DNA from: JAEEJA01 sp036343175
GTDB lineage: Bacteria > Bacillota > Clostridia > Lachnospirales > Lachnospiraceae
Direction: 5' to 3'
NCBI GenBank assembly: GCA_036343175.1
Contig: JAZASR010000003.1
Span: 62,001 to 126,000, forward strand
Length of the DNA: 64,000 nucleotides
The stretch's first letter is position 1, and every line of letters begins with the position of its first letter. Under the pieces are notes generated by a model. That model did not search any database and was not told the DNA's origin. It saw only the letters and a program-made list of their open reading frames with translations. A program made the position numbers and the translations under genes. Shown one piece after another: positions 53,642 to 63,846 of this stretch.

Positions 53642-55180
53642 TTATCCGAGAAGCCCTGACAGCTGTGATTGCTTTGCATTGATCTCAGACAGCATCTTCT
53701 CCATGTTAGTGAACTGTGAATAATATCTTTCTTCCATATCTGCAAGTTTGTCGTCCCAGTCGCTGATCTCCTTCTTATAATCGTTGATCTGGTCTCTCAT
53801 CTCTATATCATTGTAGAATGTCATAGCTGATGAAAGCTTTGTCTTGCCCATCTTCTCCTGCATCTTGTCATAGAGCTTGCCGGTAAGCTGGGTGATGATC
53901 TCGACTGCTGTATCAGGATCATTTGAAAGCATAGTCTTTAATGTATTCTTATCGTCGGAATACTCATCATCGTCCTCATCGCCGTGGATATGGAGAAGGC
54001 CTCCTTCCTTCCAGTCTTTGGAAGTCGTGATGCCAAGTGAAGATAATGAATAGCTCTTGCCATTGACCTTGACAGACTCCGATGTTATATCACGGAAAGT
54101 GGAGATAAGTCCTTCCAGGGTATCATCTCTTCTGAGAAGCGACCCTTTGATTTTATCATTCCAGTTTTTGATATCCTCATCAGACATATCTTTCTTCTGA
54201 TCATCAGTAAGTACATCATAATCATTGGCAGAAGATGCATTGTACTTTTCTGACATAGTAGTAAGAAGTGAGTTAAAGTTGTCAACAAAATCCTTAATTG
54301 TATCATATGCAGAATCAGGATCGTCTGAAACGTTGATATTTACAGTCTTGCCGGCTGCTGTAGTTCCAAGAAGATCAAGTGTAAGACCGTTAGCCTTAAG
54401 TGTACTTGATGAGCTTGTAAGCGTAGCACCGTTCATGACAACTTCACTGTCCTGACTTGCAACAACTACCATGCCATTCTTATCAGATCCTTCAGCTTTT
54501 GCAATATTATCAACTGTTGAATCGAGTCCCAGATATGTAAGGGCATCTGAAGCATTCCCGTCCTTAGACGCTGAAAGCTTAAACGTATGGTCAGCGCCGC
54601 TCTCCTTGGAGCTTATAAAGAATCTGCCCTGATCTGAATCATATGAAGCATTAAGGCCGTTCTTCTTCAAAGCATTTACATAATCATTGATAGTGGTATC
54701 TGCTGTTACTGTAAGCTCTCCGGACGTTGTCTTGCCATCGTCTGATGTTTCGATCTTTAATACAGTGCCTTCATCAATGCCAAGATCAGTGAGCTTATCA
54801 GAGGAGCTTACATAATGTCTGCTGCCATCAGCGCCCCTGACCTTGCCGCTTGTAACAGTCTGGGCCTTGGCGATCTGCTTTATCTCTATAGCAGTTGCGC
54901 CCTTTACAGCATCATTTCCTGCTGTAACCTTAAGAAGACTCTGATCTGATACAGAAGCCTTTTTAGTATTATATGAGCCATGCATCTTAGCCTTTGAAAG
55001 AGCACCTGTATAGAAGCCATAGAGGTCAGTGTTCAAAGACTTCCACGCCTCCTGCTTCCACTCAAGCTTCTGCTTGTTTCCCTTTATCTTGGTCTGCTTC
55101 TGCTTCTGAGTTGCCATAAGTGCGCTGACAACAGACTCAGTATCCATACCGGAAGTAAGACCAGACATTCTTATTCCCAT
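53642..55180 (-). CDS. fliD: Flagellar filament cap protein FliD
   Basis: Filament cap that promotes flagellin insertion and may be exposed to the host. The 512 residues have the FliD N-terminal region MSGLTSGMDTESVVSALM, the KATAIEIKQIAKAQ-like HAP2 segment and a divergent middle. The C-terminal coiled region contains DWDDKLADMEERYYSQFTNMEKMLSEINAKQSQL. An AAAGGAG box is present. It follows flaG by about 120 bases and is followed by a terminator and by fliS under its own promoter. Confidence 0.95.
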   Translation of the reverse strand: MGIRMSGLTSGMDTESVVSALMATQKQKQTKIKGNKQKLEWKQEAWKSLNTDLYGFYTGALSKAKMHGSYNTKKASVSDQSLLKVTAGNDAVKGATAIEIKQIAKAQTVTSGKVRGADGSRHYVSSSDKLTDLGIDEGTVLKIETSDDGKTTSGELTVTADTTINDYVNALKKNGLNASYDSDQGRFFISSKESGADHTFKLSASKDGNASDALTYLGLDSTVDNIAKAEGSDKNGMVVVASQDSEVVMNGATLTSSSSTLKANGLTLDLLGTTAAGKTVNINVSDDPDSAYDTIKDFVDNFNSLLTTMSEKYNASSANDYDVLTDDQKKDMSDEDIKNWNDKIKGSLLRRDDTLEGLISTFRDITSESVKVNGKSYSLSSLGITTSKDWKEGGLLHIHGDEDDDEYSDDKNTLKTMLSNDPDTAVEIITQLTGKLYDKMQEKMGKTKLSSAMTFYNDIEMRDQINDYKKEISDWDDKLADMEERYYSQFTNMEKMLSEINAKQSQLSGLLG

Positions 55181-55303
55181 AATTATTCTCCTTTATTCTT
55201 ATACTTAATGTACTTAACGGACGAAAAATCTTTAAAATCAGCTTATGGAAAACTTCGTACGACAAATACAAATAAAGCTCTGCTTTACTCATATCTATCG
55301 CCT

Positions 55304-55735
55304 TTATCTTTTTTCGTCAACGAGTATTCCCGCGATCTCCCACATCTTCTGAAGCATCTTTAATGACTCTTCCGGCGGTACTTCACGGATGAGCTTGCCT
55401 GATACATCGTCGAAGACCTTGATAGAGACCATCCTTGTCGGCTTATCATAAGAGTATTCGCATCTTGTACGGCTCGGCTTTATTTTGTAATTAAGATTGG
55501 AAACTGCTGAATCGATCGATGAATCTGCCGGATCCTTCTTCTTGCCATCGAGATCGATGACAGGGTCCTTTTGATCATCATTGTCATTGCCTGTGCTTAC
55601 CTTAACATCTCCAGAGACTTTTCCGGAACCTGAGCCCGGTAATCTTATCTGCACTGCCTGCTCGGCTGCTGCCTGATCATAGGCAGGATCCACGCTCTGT
55701 GATGCACCGGCTCCTGAAATAGGGCTGACCTGCAT
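55304..55735 (-). CDS. flaG: Flagellar protein FlaG
   Basis: 143 residues. The C-terminal half is a classic FlaG domain (LNYKIKPSRTRCEYSYDKPTRMVSIKVFDDVSGKLIREVPPEESLKMLQKMWE). The N-terminal half is a Gly/Ser/Asp-rich spacer. FlaG affects filament length in several genera. The ATG at 55735 has GGAGG 8 bases upstream, better than 55750. A possible SigD promoter (TAAT-N16-GTCGATAT) lies near 55855-55882. Confidence 0.9.
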   Translation of the reverse strand: MQVSPISGAGASQSVDPAYDQAAAEQAVQIRLPGSGSGKVSGDVKVSTGNDNDDQKDPVIDLDGKKKDPADSSIDSAVSNLNYKIKPSRTRCEYSYDKPTRMVSIKVFDDVSGKLIREVPPEESLKMLQKMWEIAGILVDEKR

Positions 55736-55854
55736 ACATACCACCTCCATGTGATTAAATAAATTCGCGGTGTACTGCTTCCATGCAGCCTTTGCACCGC
55801 TTTACCTGCAGTAAAAAACATAAAACACAAGTGCCGGTAAACTATTCATCTACT

Positions 55855-55882
55855 ATATCGACACTTAGTTAATAATATATTA
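55855..55882 (-). promoter_or_regulatory. Possible SigD promoter of flaG
   Basis: On the minus strand TAAT (55879-55882), 16 bases, then GTCGATAT (55855-55862). Spacing is one base over the usual 15, so the call is tentative. Confidence 0.4.
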
Positions 55883-55946
55883 TCACATAATACGAAAACG
55901 GGCAAGAAAATTATTTACTTAATTTTCGAAACTTCCCGGAGCGTTA

Positions 55947-56174
55947 TTATCGCTCTGATCTGAACGCTGCATCAAGTTTATTCACATCGACCGGTGCACT
56001 TGCCTTACGGTTCTCATCCTGTATCTGTGAATAGATCTCCTTGCGGTATACAGGAACTGACTTTGGGGCGTTGATGCCGATCTTTATCTGATCACCCTTT
56101 ACATCAAGTACGACTACCTCTATATCGTCGCCGATCATAATCGACTCATTCTTTTTTCTTGCTAATGCTAACAT
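55947..56174 (-). CDS. csrA: Translational regulator CsrA
   Basis: RNA-binding regulator of 75 residues that recognises GGA in hairpin loops. It opens MLALARKKNESIMIGDDIEVVVLDVKGDQIKIGI, the fully conserved CsrA core, with a short C-terminal extension. In motile Firmicutes it represses flagellin translation until FliW titrates it. It lies 60 bases after fliW. AGGAGG precedes the ATG. AGGA-loop hairpins in the hag leader are probable targets. Confidence 0.97.
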   Translation of the reverse strand: MLALARKKNESIMIGDDIEVVVLDVKGDQIKIGINAPKSVPVYRKEIYSQIQDENRKASAPVDVNKLDAAFRSER

Positions 56175-56233
56175 AACAGACCTCCTTTTCTTTTAGTAAC
56201 CTGTCATTCTAAACAGGCGAACTGCCAATTTTA

Positions 56234-56686
56234 TTATTGCTCCTGTTTCTTATTGTCCTGAACGATCCTGTACTTAACTACATACTCAGGATTCTCTGCT
56301 ACTATCTGCATACCCAGGCGTGTCTTTGAATTTACAATGATCGGTGCCTTGATATTTACTGTAGTGTCTTCCGGATGTCCTGCCGGAACTGTAGCCAGGA
56401 GAAGCACTACAAGGTCTTCCTCTTCGAACTCTCCGAGGTTTGAAAGAAGTCCGTCTTCAAGGACAGGATTATAATCAGTGATGATCTTTGCCGGGTCGAT
56501 AACAGGGAAGGCAAGGTCTTTGTTTTCTGCAGACTGCAGCCACGAGAAGAAGTGCTCCTCATTATCAATATCATAAAGCAGGACATAATCCTTATACTCT
56601 TTGAATCCCGGTATGCCGCTCTCAAAATGGATTATCTTGTCATCCGGCATATCTATATTGCCAAAATATCTTGTATCTATTACCAT
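56234..56686 (-). CDS. fliW: Flagellar assembly factor FliW
   Basis: CsrA antagonist that also binds flagellin, so flagellin export frees FliW to sequester CsrA. The 150 residues show RYFGNIDMPDDKIIHFESGIPGFKEYKDYVLL, FSWLQSAENKDLAFPVIDP and VNIKAPIIVNSKTRLGMQIV. The ATG at 56686 has GGAGG; the frame from 56728 is not required. It lies between flgL and csrA, the standard order. Confidence 0.96.
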   Translation of the reverse strand: MVIDTRYFGNIDMPDDKIIHFESGIPGFKEYKDYVLLYDIDNEEHFFSWLQSAENKDLAFPVIDPAKIITDYNPVLEDGLLSNLGEFEEEDLVVLLLATVPAGHPEDTTVNIKAPIIVNSKTRLGMQIVAENPEYVVKYRIVQDNKKQEQ

Positions 56687-56869
56687 TTCCTTCTCCTCCT
56701 TATTTGCCGGGAAAAAGTTATTACGCATCCCGCTTGCGGCTTTATGCGTTTAACATTTTCCATAAACTCCGCATCATATATAAAATATTACTCTATTTTC
56801 AGCTTCCTTTCAAGAAATACCATTGAGATTTACGTCAGAATATGCGGGTATAAAAAATCTTACTCCGGA

Positions 56870-58456
56870 TCACAGATAATTTAAAAGCGAATTCTGTAAG
56901 ATCTTTGCTGTTACAGAAAGTGATGCTGTATAGAGGTTGTCTGCCTCGTTCAGGGCAATATATGAATCAGAGATCTCCATATCCTCGTTATTGGACATCT
57001 TCTCTTTGGTATCGACCTGCTGATCCATGAGCTTATCATGGGTAAGCTTGACTCTCTTGTACTTGGAGCCTAAGATGGAAACCTGCTCATTAAGCTTATC
57101 GCCGGTCTTATCGACCATTGTAAGACCCTTACCGAAAGCTTCTGTCATAACGCGTTTCTTTAAAGCATATTCAACGTTCAGCGTATCCAGGTAATCATTC
57201 AGAGCAGACTTTTTTTCAGCGTCCGTCTCATTATTGATCATGGTCTTTGCCTTTTCGATCTTATTTTCAAGATCTGTAACATCCTCGACCGACTGGCTTA
57301 TATAATCGATAGTCCTGTAGATATCAGTATCAAATGCATCTCTGGCCTGGGTATTGACATTCATGGTCTGGGAGAAATTGACCTCGTAGTTGATGTTCTG
57401 CCCAGAAGGATCAGCATAGTTAATGGTCTTCTTTGTAACAGAATCATAGCTTGCGCAGTTGAAGTACATCTCCGGGCGTATATCATTCTTCCTGAATGAA
57501 GATTTTGCATAATCTGCTGTAAATGAATACTGGCCGGACTGGATCTTTTCATAAAGATTCTTTCCTACAAGGATCTCGCCTGTATCATAGATAAATCTCA
57601 TCTCATCATCGCCTACGTCATAGGCATTGGTCTTGCCGTCGTCTGATATATAGCTGGAATGATATGTCTTAACAGGGTCAGTACTTATGCCGGTTACTGT
57701 TTTTCCATCCCTGTCCTTAAGCGTCACCTTGACGTAGCTGGTGCCGCCATTCTTATTAGCTTCGGTCTCTTTATCAGGCATCTTGCTGTAATTGCCCTCA
57801 GCATCCTTCTCCCCGAGCCCGTTTGGAGAAAGCTCTTTGTAAGCCAGCTGGATCCTGTAGACCTGCTTTTCCTGCGGTGTCTGATCGACATATTTCTGAC
57901 CATCTGTCGTATCCTGCAGCTGAGCACCGCCTATTACCTTATTTACAGAATCAATATCTGAATAATCAAAATTCTCCTTTATATCATATGCAAGATTGGT
58001 ATGGTCCTCAGGAAAGAGAAGGGATGTATCTGTTCTGTAGCCTGTGAAAAGATATCTGCCTGCATAGTCAGCATTGGCCTGATCCTGGAAGATGGCATTT
58101 GAGAACTGCTGGAGTGATGCAAGGATATCCTTGCGTTCCTCAGGTGCATAGGAGTCAGTTGCCCCCTGATTGAGCTTTTCCTTCATATTGGTCATGATGG
58201 AGCTTACATTCTTCATGGCTGACTCTGTAGAGTCCATCCACTCCATGGCATCGTTAACGTTCTTTTCAATATACTGTGTCATCTCAGAATATGTAGAACG
58301 GAACCTCAAAGCTCTTACCGCGATGGTAGGATCGTCGGAAGGCCTCTGGATCTTCTTCCCGGATGCATATTGACTGTCAGCGGTAAGAAGGCTGTCCTTG
58401 GCATTGCTTATGTGGTTCTGTGAATTCGCAGTGATCATGTTGTTTGTAATTCTCAT
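56870..58456 (-). CDS. flgL: Hook-filament junction protein FlgL (HAP3)
   Basis: Joins hook and filament with FlgK. The 528 residues start with the flagellin-like helix MRITNNMITANSQNHISNAKDSLLTADSQYASGKKIQRPSDDP. They end with the paired C-terminal helix (ISDSYIALNEADNLYTASLSVTAKILQNSLLNYL). A large central insert makes it longer than the roughly 300 residues common in Firmicutes. An AAAGGA box precedes the ATG. It follows flgK by about 150 bases. Confidence 0.93.
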   Translation of the reverse strand: MRITNNMITANSQNHISNAKDSLLTADSQYASGKKIQRPSDDPTIAVRALRFRSTYSEMTQYIEKNVNDAMEWMDSTESAMKNVSSIMTNMKEKLNQGATDSYAPEERKDILASLQQFSNAIFQDQANADYAGRYLFTGYRTDTSLLFPEDHTNLAYDIKENFDYSDIDSVNKVIGGAQLQDTTDGQKYVDQTPQEKQVYRIQLAYKELSPNGLGEKDAEGNYSKMPDKETEANKNGGTSYVKVTLKDRDGKTVTGISTDPVKTYHSSYISDDGKTNAYDVGDDEMRFIYDTGEILVGKNLYEKIQSGQYSFTADYAKSSFRKNDIRPEMYFNCASYDSVTKKTINYADPSGQNINYEVNFSQTMNVNTQARDAFDTDIYRTIDYISQSVEDVTDLENKIEKAKTMINNETDAEKKSALNDYLDTLNVEYALKKRVMTEAFGKGLTMVDKTGDKLNEQVSILGSKYKRVKLTHDKLMDQQVDTKEKMSNNEDMEISDSYIALNEADNLYTASLSVTAKILQNSLLNYL

Positions 58457-58607
58457 ATATATTCAGATCCTTTCTCGAAAATGTGCAAAATCATCTATAA
58501 ATATTATCGGCAAAATATAAGCAGCAGTTAACAAAAAAGCTCTGCCCTCTGCAAACTGCTGCTTATACTATGTTTTTAATGTTTCACTGTCAATTATGCC
58601 AGGAAGA

Positions 58608-60836
58608 TCAGCCCACACCGGTATTATTGATAAGGGTATCATAGATGGAGTTGAATATCGATATGACCTTGTACTGGTAGTTCAGAAGATTTCTGTAGCG
58701 GACCAGTCTTTCCGTTTCCTCGTCCTCATCCACGCCTGACTTGCTCATTCTCATTTTCTGGATGGAGTCGAGGATATTCTTTGTATTCTTTGCCGAATCG
58801 CCTGCCCTGTCTGAATCAACACCTACTGTTGCAGTAAGCGTTGACAGGAACGACACAGGATTGCCCTGCTTGAACATATTGACGTCTTCCTTTAAACGGG
58901 AGATCTTCTCCAGATTATCGCCCTCCGATGCGCCGCTCTCCTTCTTTGGATTGCGTTCTGCAGCAGCGAAAAGATTGGCATCATTTACTATAGCAGTCTT
59001 AGCCTTCATATTTCCGGCAGTCATGCTGTAGTAAGATGTCTGCAGATTTCCATTTTTATCAGGAGCACTCATTGAATCAAATGAGAAGATCTTCTTCTCA
59101 TCAGCCGGGATGAATATACGCTCTCCTGCCTTGGGATTGGTCTTATCTTCACCGTTCTTGTAGAGCTTCTTATATGTACCTATGACATTGCCGTCCTTAT
59201 CCTTTACATCAGTGACCAGCTTTCCATCGTCATCGCGATAATCACCGAATGTATATCCCTCTGATATAAGTTTGGTATTCTTAGCCTTGTCAACGACCTT
59301 ATCGCCATTGAAATAATAAAAACCATCAAGATTATTGTAATTAAATTCATCCAGCTCAGCTTCAGCAGTTGATACATTTGAAGTGCAGGTAAAAAGATCT
59401 TTGCCATGTTCTCCATTCAGATCATAGCCCTTGTCCTGCTGCTGGTTAAAGCTTGCAGAGAATGTCCGGATGAATTCATTGAGCTGGGCAAAATAATATG
59501 GAATGCCTCTGTACTCGACATCCTTGCCTATGAGGGCAATGTTTCTCTTCTTGGTATCCTCATTCAGATCGCCTGAATCAGCGCTGTTTGCCTTTGCTGC
59601 AACATTAATGGCATCATTTATATAGTCTGCATCAGACTTTTTCAGCGGTTCCTTGAGCTTGAATGTATATACGTATTTACCATCGCTTTCTATATTTACG
59701 CTGAAGGATTCATATGCAAAATCTGCATTTGCCACATGTATAAGACCATTTGTCTCAGGAATGGAAAGCTTTGCAAGAGCGAGTGAATTCTCACTTTCGT
59801 TCCAGTCTTTATTATCATTAGGGTCAGCGACCATCGTAACAAAAACATCTCCCTCACCATAGGATCCGGAAGAGGCAGGCTCGTCAAGTCCATTATTGGT
59901 GACCTGAGCCCTGAATGTTTCTTTGTTATTACCGTCTCTGATATTGATAAGACCCTGGAGCTCGCCTGAGAGTGAGTCACTGTTTACGTTGAAGGTCTGG
60001 CCGTTGGACCATTTAAGCTCGTAAAGTCCGTCTGCATCGGACTGATTGTTCCTGGTATCGGATGCAGTCATCTCAAGAGTATTGAATGTATAAGTATCTA
60101 CAAGCAGGGCATTATCAGCATATACTATATATTGATTGACGCCATTGTCTGTAGCAGCCTTCTCGACTACATCAACGTTTATAAGTGATGAAAGCTTGTC
60201 GACAACTGTCGCGCGCGCATCACGGAGATCATTTGCCTTACCGCCGTAGACCTCGATATTATTGATCTGTTTTGTAAGGGAAGCTATCTGACCCGCGTAT
60301 GAATTGATCTTATTTACGTCATCTGCGATCTCGCCATTTACAGACTTCTGAAGCTGATGCAGGTTATTGGCGATCTCATTGCAATTCTCGGTAAGGGTCT
60401 TTGCAAAACCAGTTACCTGGGCACGTTTTGTCCTGTCAGAAGCATCTGTGGTAAGGTCTGAAATAGCTGAAAATAAACTGTTTAAAGTATTGGTAAGACC
60501 GCCTGACTTCTCATCATTGATATAGAGGTAGCCTTCTATATTCTTTAAAAATGTATTTTCCGTTTCGTAAAGATTGTTTACGGAATTGGACTTCCTGTAC
60601 TTGAAGTCATAATAAACGTCACGGCTGTTATTGATCTCATTGACCTCGGAGCCGGTGCCGACCATGCCGTACTTTGAGCCGAGCGATATAGGTACCCCGG
60701 CCTTCTTAACTATATCCTGTCTTGAATATCCTTCAGTATCCACGTTTGCAAGGTTATGCGCAGACGTAAGTATACCTGCATTGTAGGCTGATGCGCCTTT
60801 GGCCGCTATATCTATTCCAAAAAATGATGATGGCAT
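58608..60836 (-). CDS. flgK: Flagellar hook-associated protein FlgK, second copy
   Basis: 742-residue HAP1-type protein. The N-terminal rod-protein signature (GASAYNAGILTSAHNLANVDTEGYSRQDIV) and C-terminal SGVDEDEETERLVRYRNLLNYQYKVISIFNSIYDTL are FlgK-like. The middle differs strongly from the other FlgK (60926-63007). The ATG at 60836 has AAGGAGG. Two tandem flgK genes are unusual; this one may act as a specialised junction protein or a surface-exposed variant. Confidence 0.9.
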   Translation of the reverse strand: MPSSFFGIDIAAKGASAYNAGILTSAHNLANVDTEGYSRQDIVKKAGVPISLGSKYGMVGTGSEVNEINNSRDVYYDFKYRKSNSVNNLYETENTFLKNIEGYLYINDEKSGGLTNTLNSLFSAISDLTTDASDRTKRAQVTGFAKTLTENCNEIANNLHQLQKSVNGEIADDVNKINSYAGQIASLTKQINNIEVYGGKANDLRDARATVVDKLSSLINVDVVEKAATDNGVNQYIVYADNALLVDTYTFNTLEMTASDTRNNQSDADGLYELKWSNGQTFNVNSDSLSGELQGLINIRDGNNKETFRAQVTNNGLDEPASSGSYGEGDVFVTMVADPNDNKDWNESENSLALAKLSIPETNGLIHVANADFAYESFSVNIESDGKYVYTFKLKEPLKKSDADYINDAINVAAKANSADSGDLNEDTKKRNIALIGKDVEYRGIPYYFAQLNEFIRTFSASFNQQQDKGYDLNGEHGKDLFTCTSNVSTAEAELDEFNYNNLDGFYYFNGDKVVDKAKNTKLISEGYTFGDYRDDDGKLVTDVKDKDGNVIGTYKKLYKNGEDKTNPKAGERIFIPADEKKIFSFDSMSAPDKNGNLQTSYYSMTAGNMKAKTAIVNDANLFAAAERNPKKESGASEGDNLEKISRLKEDVNMFKQGNPVSFLSTLTATVGVDSDRAGDSAKNTKNILDSIQKMRMSKSGVDEDEETERLVRYRNLLNYQYKVISIFNSIYDTLINNTGVG

Positions 60837-60925
60837 AGGCTGCCTCCTTAAATAATAAAAACTATTCAGCAAAGTTTATCTGATCGAATGCTGCCTTTAA
60901 TATCTGTTAAACGGGATATGACCTT

Positions 60926-63007
60926 TCAGCCCAGGCTGTTAAGCAGATTCTCGAGCATCTGATTGATGACGTTGATATACCTGGATGAAGCCCCGTAAGC
61001 ATGCTGATATTTAAGCATGTTTATCATTTCTTCCTCTGATGAAACACCGCTTATCATGGAACGCTTGTCCTGAACCCCATCTACAAGCGTTGTCTGGTTC
61101 TTCTCCATATTGCGGTAGAGCTCGCCATTGATGCCTATCTCACCGACAAGCGCAGAATAATAATCCGTATAGTTATACTTGGTGATGGTGTCAGGATCGA
61201 GTACTGTCTTATCCTCATCCCAGGCCTTAAGAAGCTTTGGGAAAATATCGTAATCATAAGCTCCTGTCTCACCATCTACAGGATTTTTCTTGATCGGTAA
61301 GAATGTATAAGAGTCAAGAAGGGTCTGGTTCATTTCGAGTGTCTCAATGGAATATTCATGATTGACATCTGTCTCATTGCCTTCTCTGGTGTCGATATTA
61401 CTGTCAGGATCCTTTTCATTCTCTTCACGGTAAACATACAGCCTGTAAGACTTGCTGCCGTCTTCATTTGTAACTTCCTGGGCAAGCGGCTCACGGACAA
61501 CATTTCCATCGGCGTCTTTTATAACATTTCCAAAAGCATCCTTCTTGTCTGCATATATCTGTTTATCGAGGGTGTAGACCTTATATCTGGACTCCGTACG
61601 CCTTGTAAAGACCTCTGTACCGATAGTTGCATTATCGTCTGTCCCGACAGGGGCATTTACCACATCCAGGATCTTATATGGTACTTCTTTCCTGTCTGTG
61701 ATCTTTCCGTCAGGTCCTGTTTTCTTACGTGACTGAAAAATATCCGCTGCACTGACTGTATTTCCGTCTTCGTCAGTCATTGCCGCACTTCCGATGCTTG
61801 CCTGTATCGCTGCCGAGTCTAATTCACGATTAGGGGCAAATACATCATTTATCATGGTCGTAATACCATGAATCAGTGTATCGAATTCTGACTCAAGCCT
61901 GGTCATGATGGAGTTTCCGGTCGTGTTGTCATACTCTTTTACTTTTTCGTTATAATCCTTAACAGCCCTCTTATAATAATCGGAATTCTCACCATTTTCA
62001 TAATCCTTTGGATCAGGGCGGACAGGGATCTTCGAATAATCGGTAACGTCCATGCCGCGGGCTTTTAAAATACCATAAAGTGAACCGATATCAGTATTCT
62101 TCTCATGAGAAAAGGCTGTACTCATATCAAAAACTTCATTTGGCTCTGAAGGATCATTGGACGGGGTACTGGCGCTGGCCGCATCGAGCCATACGACCCT
62201 GTACATCTGGCCTGCATACTTATCTGCAGATCCCATAGGCTTCATCTTCTCGACACCCATGTGGTAGTTGATGCCGCCATCAACAAATACAGAATTATTT
62301 ACATATATCTGAATGCTGCCGTCGATATCTTCACGATAATCATACTTTACATAGGCTGAAAGCTCATCCATGAGCTGATTCCGTTCATCACGGAGGTCAT
62401 TGGCATGCTCGATGCCTGGAGCCTCTATCTTTTTTATTTCAACATTCAGGTCCGCTATCCTTTTGCCATAGTCATTGATAGTCTCGACCTGCTGACTGAT
62501 CTCAGTATTAAGGGAGGTCTGATATACCTCCATCTGCTTGTATACGTCCTTTGCAGACTCAAGAAAGGCATTGCACTTTGATATGAAGAGCTGCCTCATG
62601 ACGACATTCTCGGGATTGGTCGAGAAAGTCTGGACTGTATTCCAGAGATCATTAAGGTTATTCTGGAACCTTGTTCCTTCGAGCTCGCCGAATATATCCT
62701 CTGCCTGGGATTCTGTAGCATTAAGTTTTTCGTAAAATGCCTTGCGGCCATTTTCCGACCTGTATTCCCTGTCGAGGAATATGTCTCTTATCTGCCTTAT
62801 CTCCTGGACCTGAGTGCCAAGCCCGGCCTGAAGGACTCCGTTGGAATTGACCTTGATATTGGTATAGGTCATATCCGCCTGTATGTTCTGCTGCCTTGTA
62901 TAACCTTCTGTATCGGTATTGGCAAGGTTATGGGCCGCAGTCGTAAGTCCTGACTGCGAAGACCTCAGACCGGCAACTCCGGCATTAAAACTTGTAAATA
63001 AACTCAT
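60926..63007 (-). CDS. flgK: Flagellar hook-associated protein FlgK, first copy
   Basis: 693 residues. It has the N-terminal LFTSFNAGVAGLRSSQSGLTTAAHNLANTDTEGYTRQ and the C-terminal SGVSSEEEMINMLKYQHAYGASSRYINVINQMLENLLNSLG, both canonical FlgK ends. The Asp-rich central domain is variable. GGAGG lies upstream. It follows flgN by 213 bases, the standard flgM-flgN-flgK order, so it is probably the ancestral copy. Confidence 0.94.
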   Translation of the reverse strand: MSLFTSFNAGVAGLRSSQSGLTTAAHNLANTDTEGYTRQQNIQADMTYTNIKVNSNGVLQAGLGTQVQEIRQIRDIFLDREYRSENGRKAFYEKLNATESQAEDIFGELEGTRFQNNLNDLWNTVQTFSTNPENVVMRQLFISKCNAFLESAKDVYKQMEVYQTSLNTEISQQVETINDYGKRIADLNVEIKKIEAPGIEHANDLRDERNQLMDELSAYVKYDYREDIDGSIQIYVNNSVFVDGGINYHMGVEKMKPMGSADKYAGQMYRVVWLDAASASTPSNDPSEPNEVFDMSTAFSHEKNTDIGSLYGILKARGMDVTDYSKIPVRPDPKDYENGENSDYYKRAVKDYNEKVKEYDNTTGNSIMTRLESEFDTLIHGITTMINDVFAPNRELDSAAIQASIGSAAMTDEDGNTVSAADIFQSRKKTGPDGKITDRKEVPYKILDVVNAPVGTDDNATIGTEVFTRRTESRYKVYTLDKQIYADKKDAFGNVIKDADGNVVREPLAQEVTNEDGSKSYRLYVYREENEKDPDSNIDTREGNETDVNHEYSIETLEMNQTLLDSYTFLPIKKNPVDGETGAYDYDIFPKLLKAWDEDKTVLDPDTITKYNYTDYYSALVGEIGINGELYRNMEKNQTTLVDGVQDKRSMISGVSSEEEMINMLKYQHAYGASSRYINVINQMLENLLNSLG

Positions 63008-63143
63008 AAATTACTGGGGCCTCCTTAAATAAATAGTCTCATAGTTCATAAAACAGTTATCTTATTCCGGCTTCTTTTTTCTGATTCTACAAGTACCTGA
63101 TAAGAACATCCGGATCGCTTTTTAAGTATATTTCTTCCGACCC

Positions 63144-63254
63144 GGTTCATTGTCCGGCATCGAATGTGGTGGAAAGACCCGGATCATTGTCTGGCATCGA
63201 ATGTGGTGGAAAGACCCGGATCATTGTCTGGCATCGAATGTGGTGGAAAGACCC
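63144..63254. repeat. Three tandem 37-bp repeats at the flgN 3' end
   Basis: Copies occupy 63144-63180 (two differences: T for A and C for T), 63181-63217 and 63218-63254. The last encodes the flgN C-terminus (DPGLSTTFDARQ) and its TGA; each copy contains the stop, so the array arose by duplicating the gene end. Copy number could vary without changing the protein. Confidence 0.9.
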
Positions 63255-63745
63255 GGATCATATACCCCTGTCTGTCTCGATGCATTCCTTGTATAATTGT
63301 TGCCGGCATCCTGCGGTGTCAGTGAGCTCTTCATGATGTTGAGCTCATATTCGACCATTTCCATATTGTTCTCAATAAGCGACTGATTGCGCTTATTTAC
63401 GGATACAAGCCTGTCCATGACTTTCTTAAGTCTGTCATGGAGCTCATTGATCTTCTTCTGCTGTTCGCTCTGACCGGCAAGTATATCAGACAGGGCCTTA
63501 AGAGTAAGCTCATCCTCTTTCTTTCCAAGGACAAGCCCCATGTTCTTCATGCAGGTCTTTCTCTTCTTTTCGAGATTCTCAGCTGCATCAAGATATTCTC
63601 TCTCCTGGTCTGTAGCTTTCTGAAGCTCGTCAAGATCCTCATCGACAAGAGCCTTTGTCTTCATCTCTGAAATAGGGATGAGTGCCCTGTATACTTCGCA
63701 CTCTTTATCCAGAGTATCTGTAAGTTCATCCATAAGACTCGCCAT
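63221..63745 (-). CDS. flgN: FlgN-type export chaperone for FlgK/FlgL
   Basis: 174 residues with long amphipathic helices and the FlgN pattern MDELTDTLDKECEVYRALIPISEMKTKALVDEDLDELQKATDQE. It lies between flgM and flgK, the canonical place. The last 12 residues are encoded by the first unit of a 37-bp tandem array. The ATG at 63745 is preceded by GGAGGG. The call rests on pattern and gene order. Confidence 0.85.
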   Translation of the reverse strand: MASLMDELTDTLDKECEVYRALIPISEMKTKALVDEDLDELQKATDQEREYLDAAENLEKKRKTCMKNMGLVLGKKEDELTLKALSDILAGQSEQQKKINELHDRLKKVMDRLVSVNKRNQSLIENNMEMVEYELNIMKSSLTPQDAGNNYTRNASRQTGVYDPGLSTTFDARQ

Positions 63746-63846
63746 AAAAAGTACCCTCCGTGCTTCATTGATATTTATCAGACATATATTGATGACGCTT
63801 TAGTATCACATCTGCTGAATGCAGGGCCAAAAAGCTCCCTGCATCA

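Noticed and set aside
63144..63254. CRISPR array
   Set aside because: The 37-bp units are directly adjacent with no spacers, and they derive from the flgN end.
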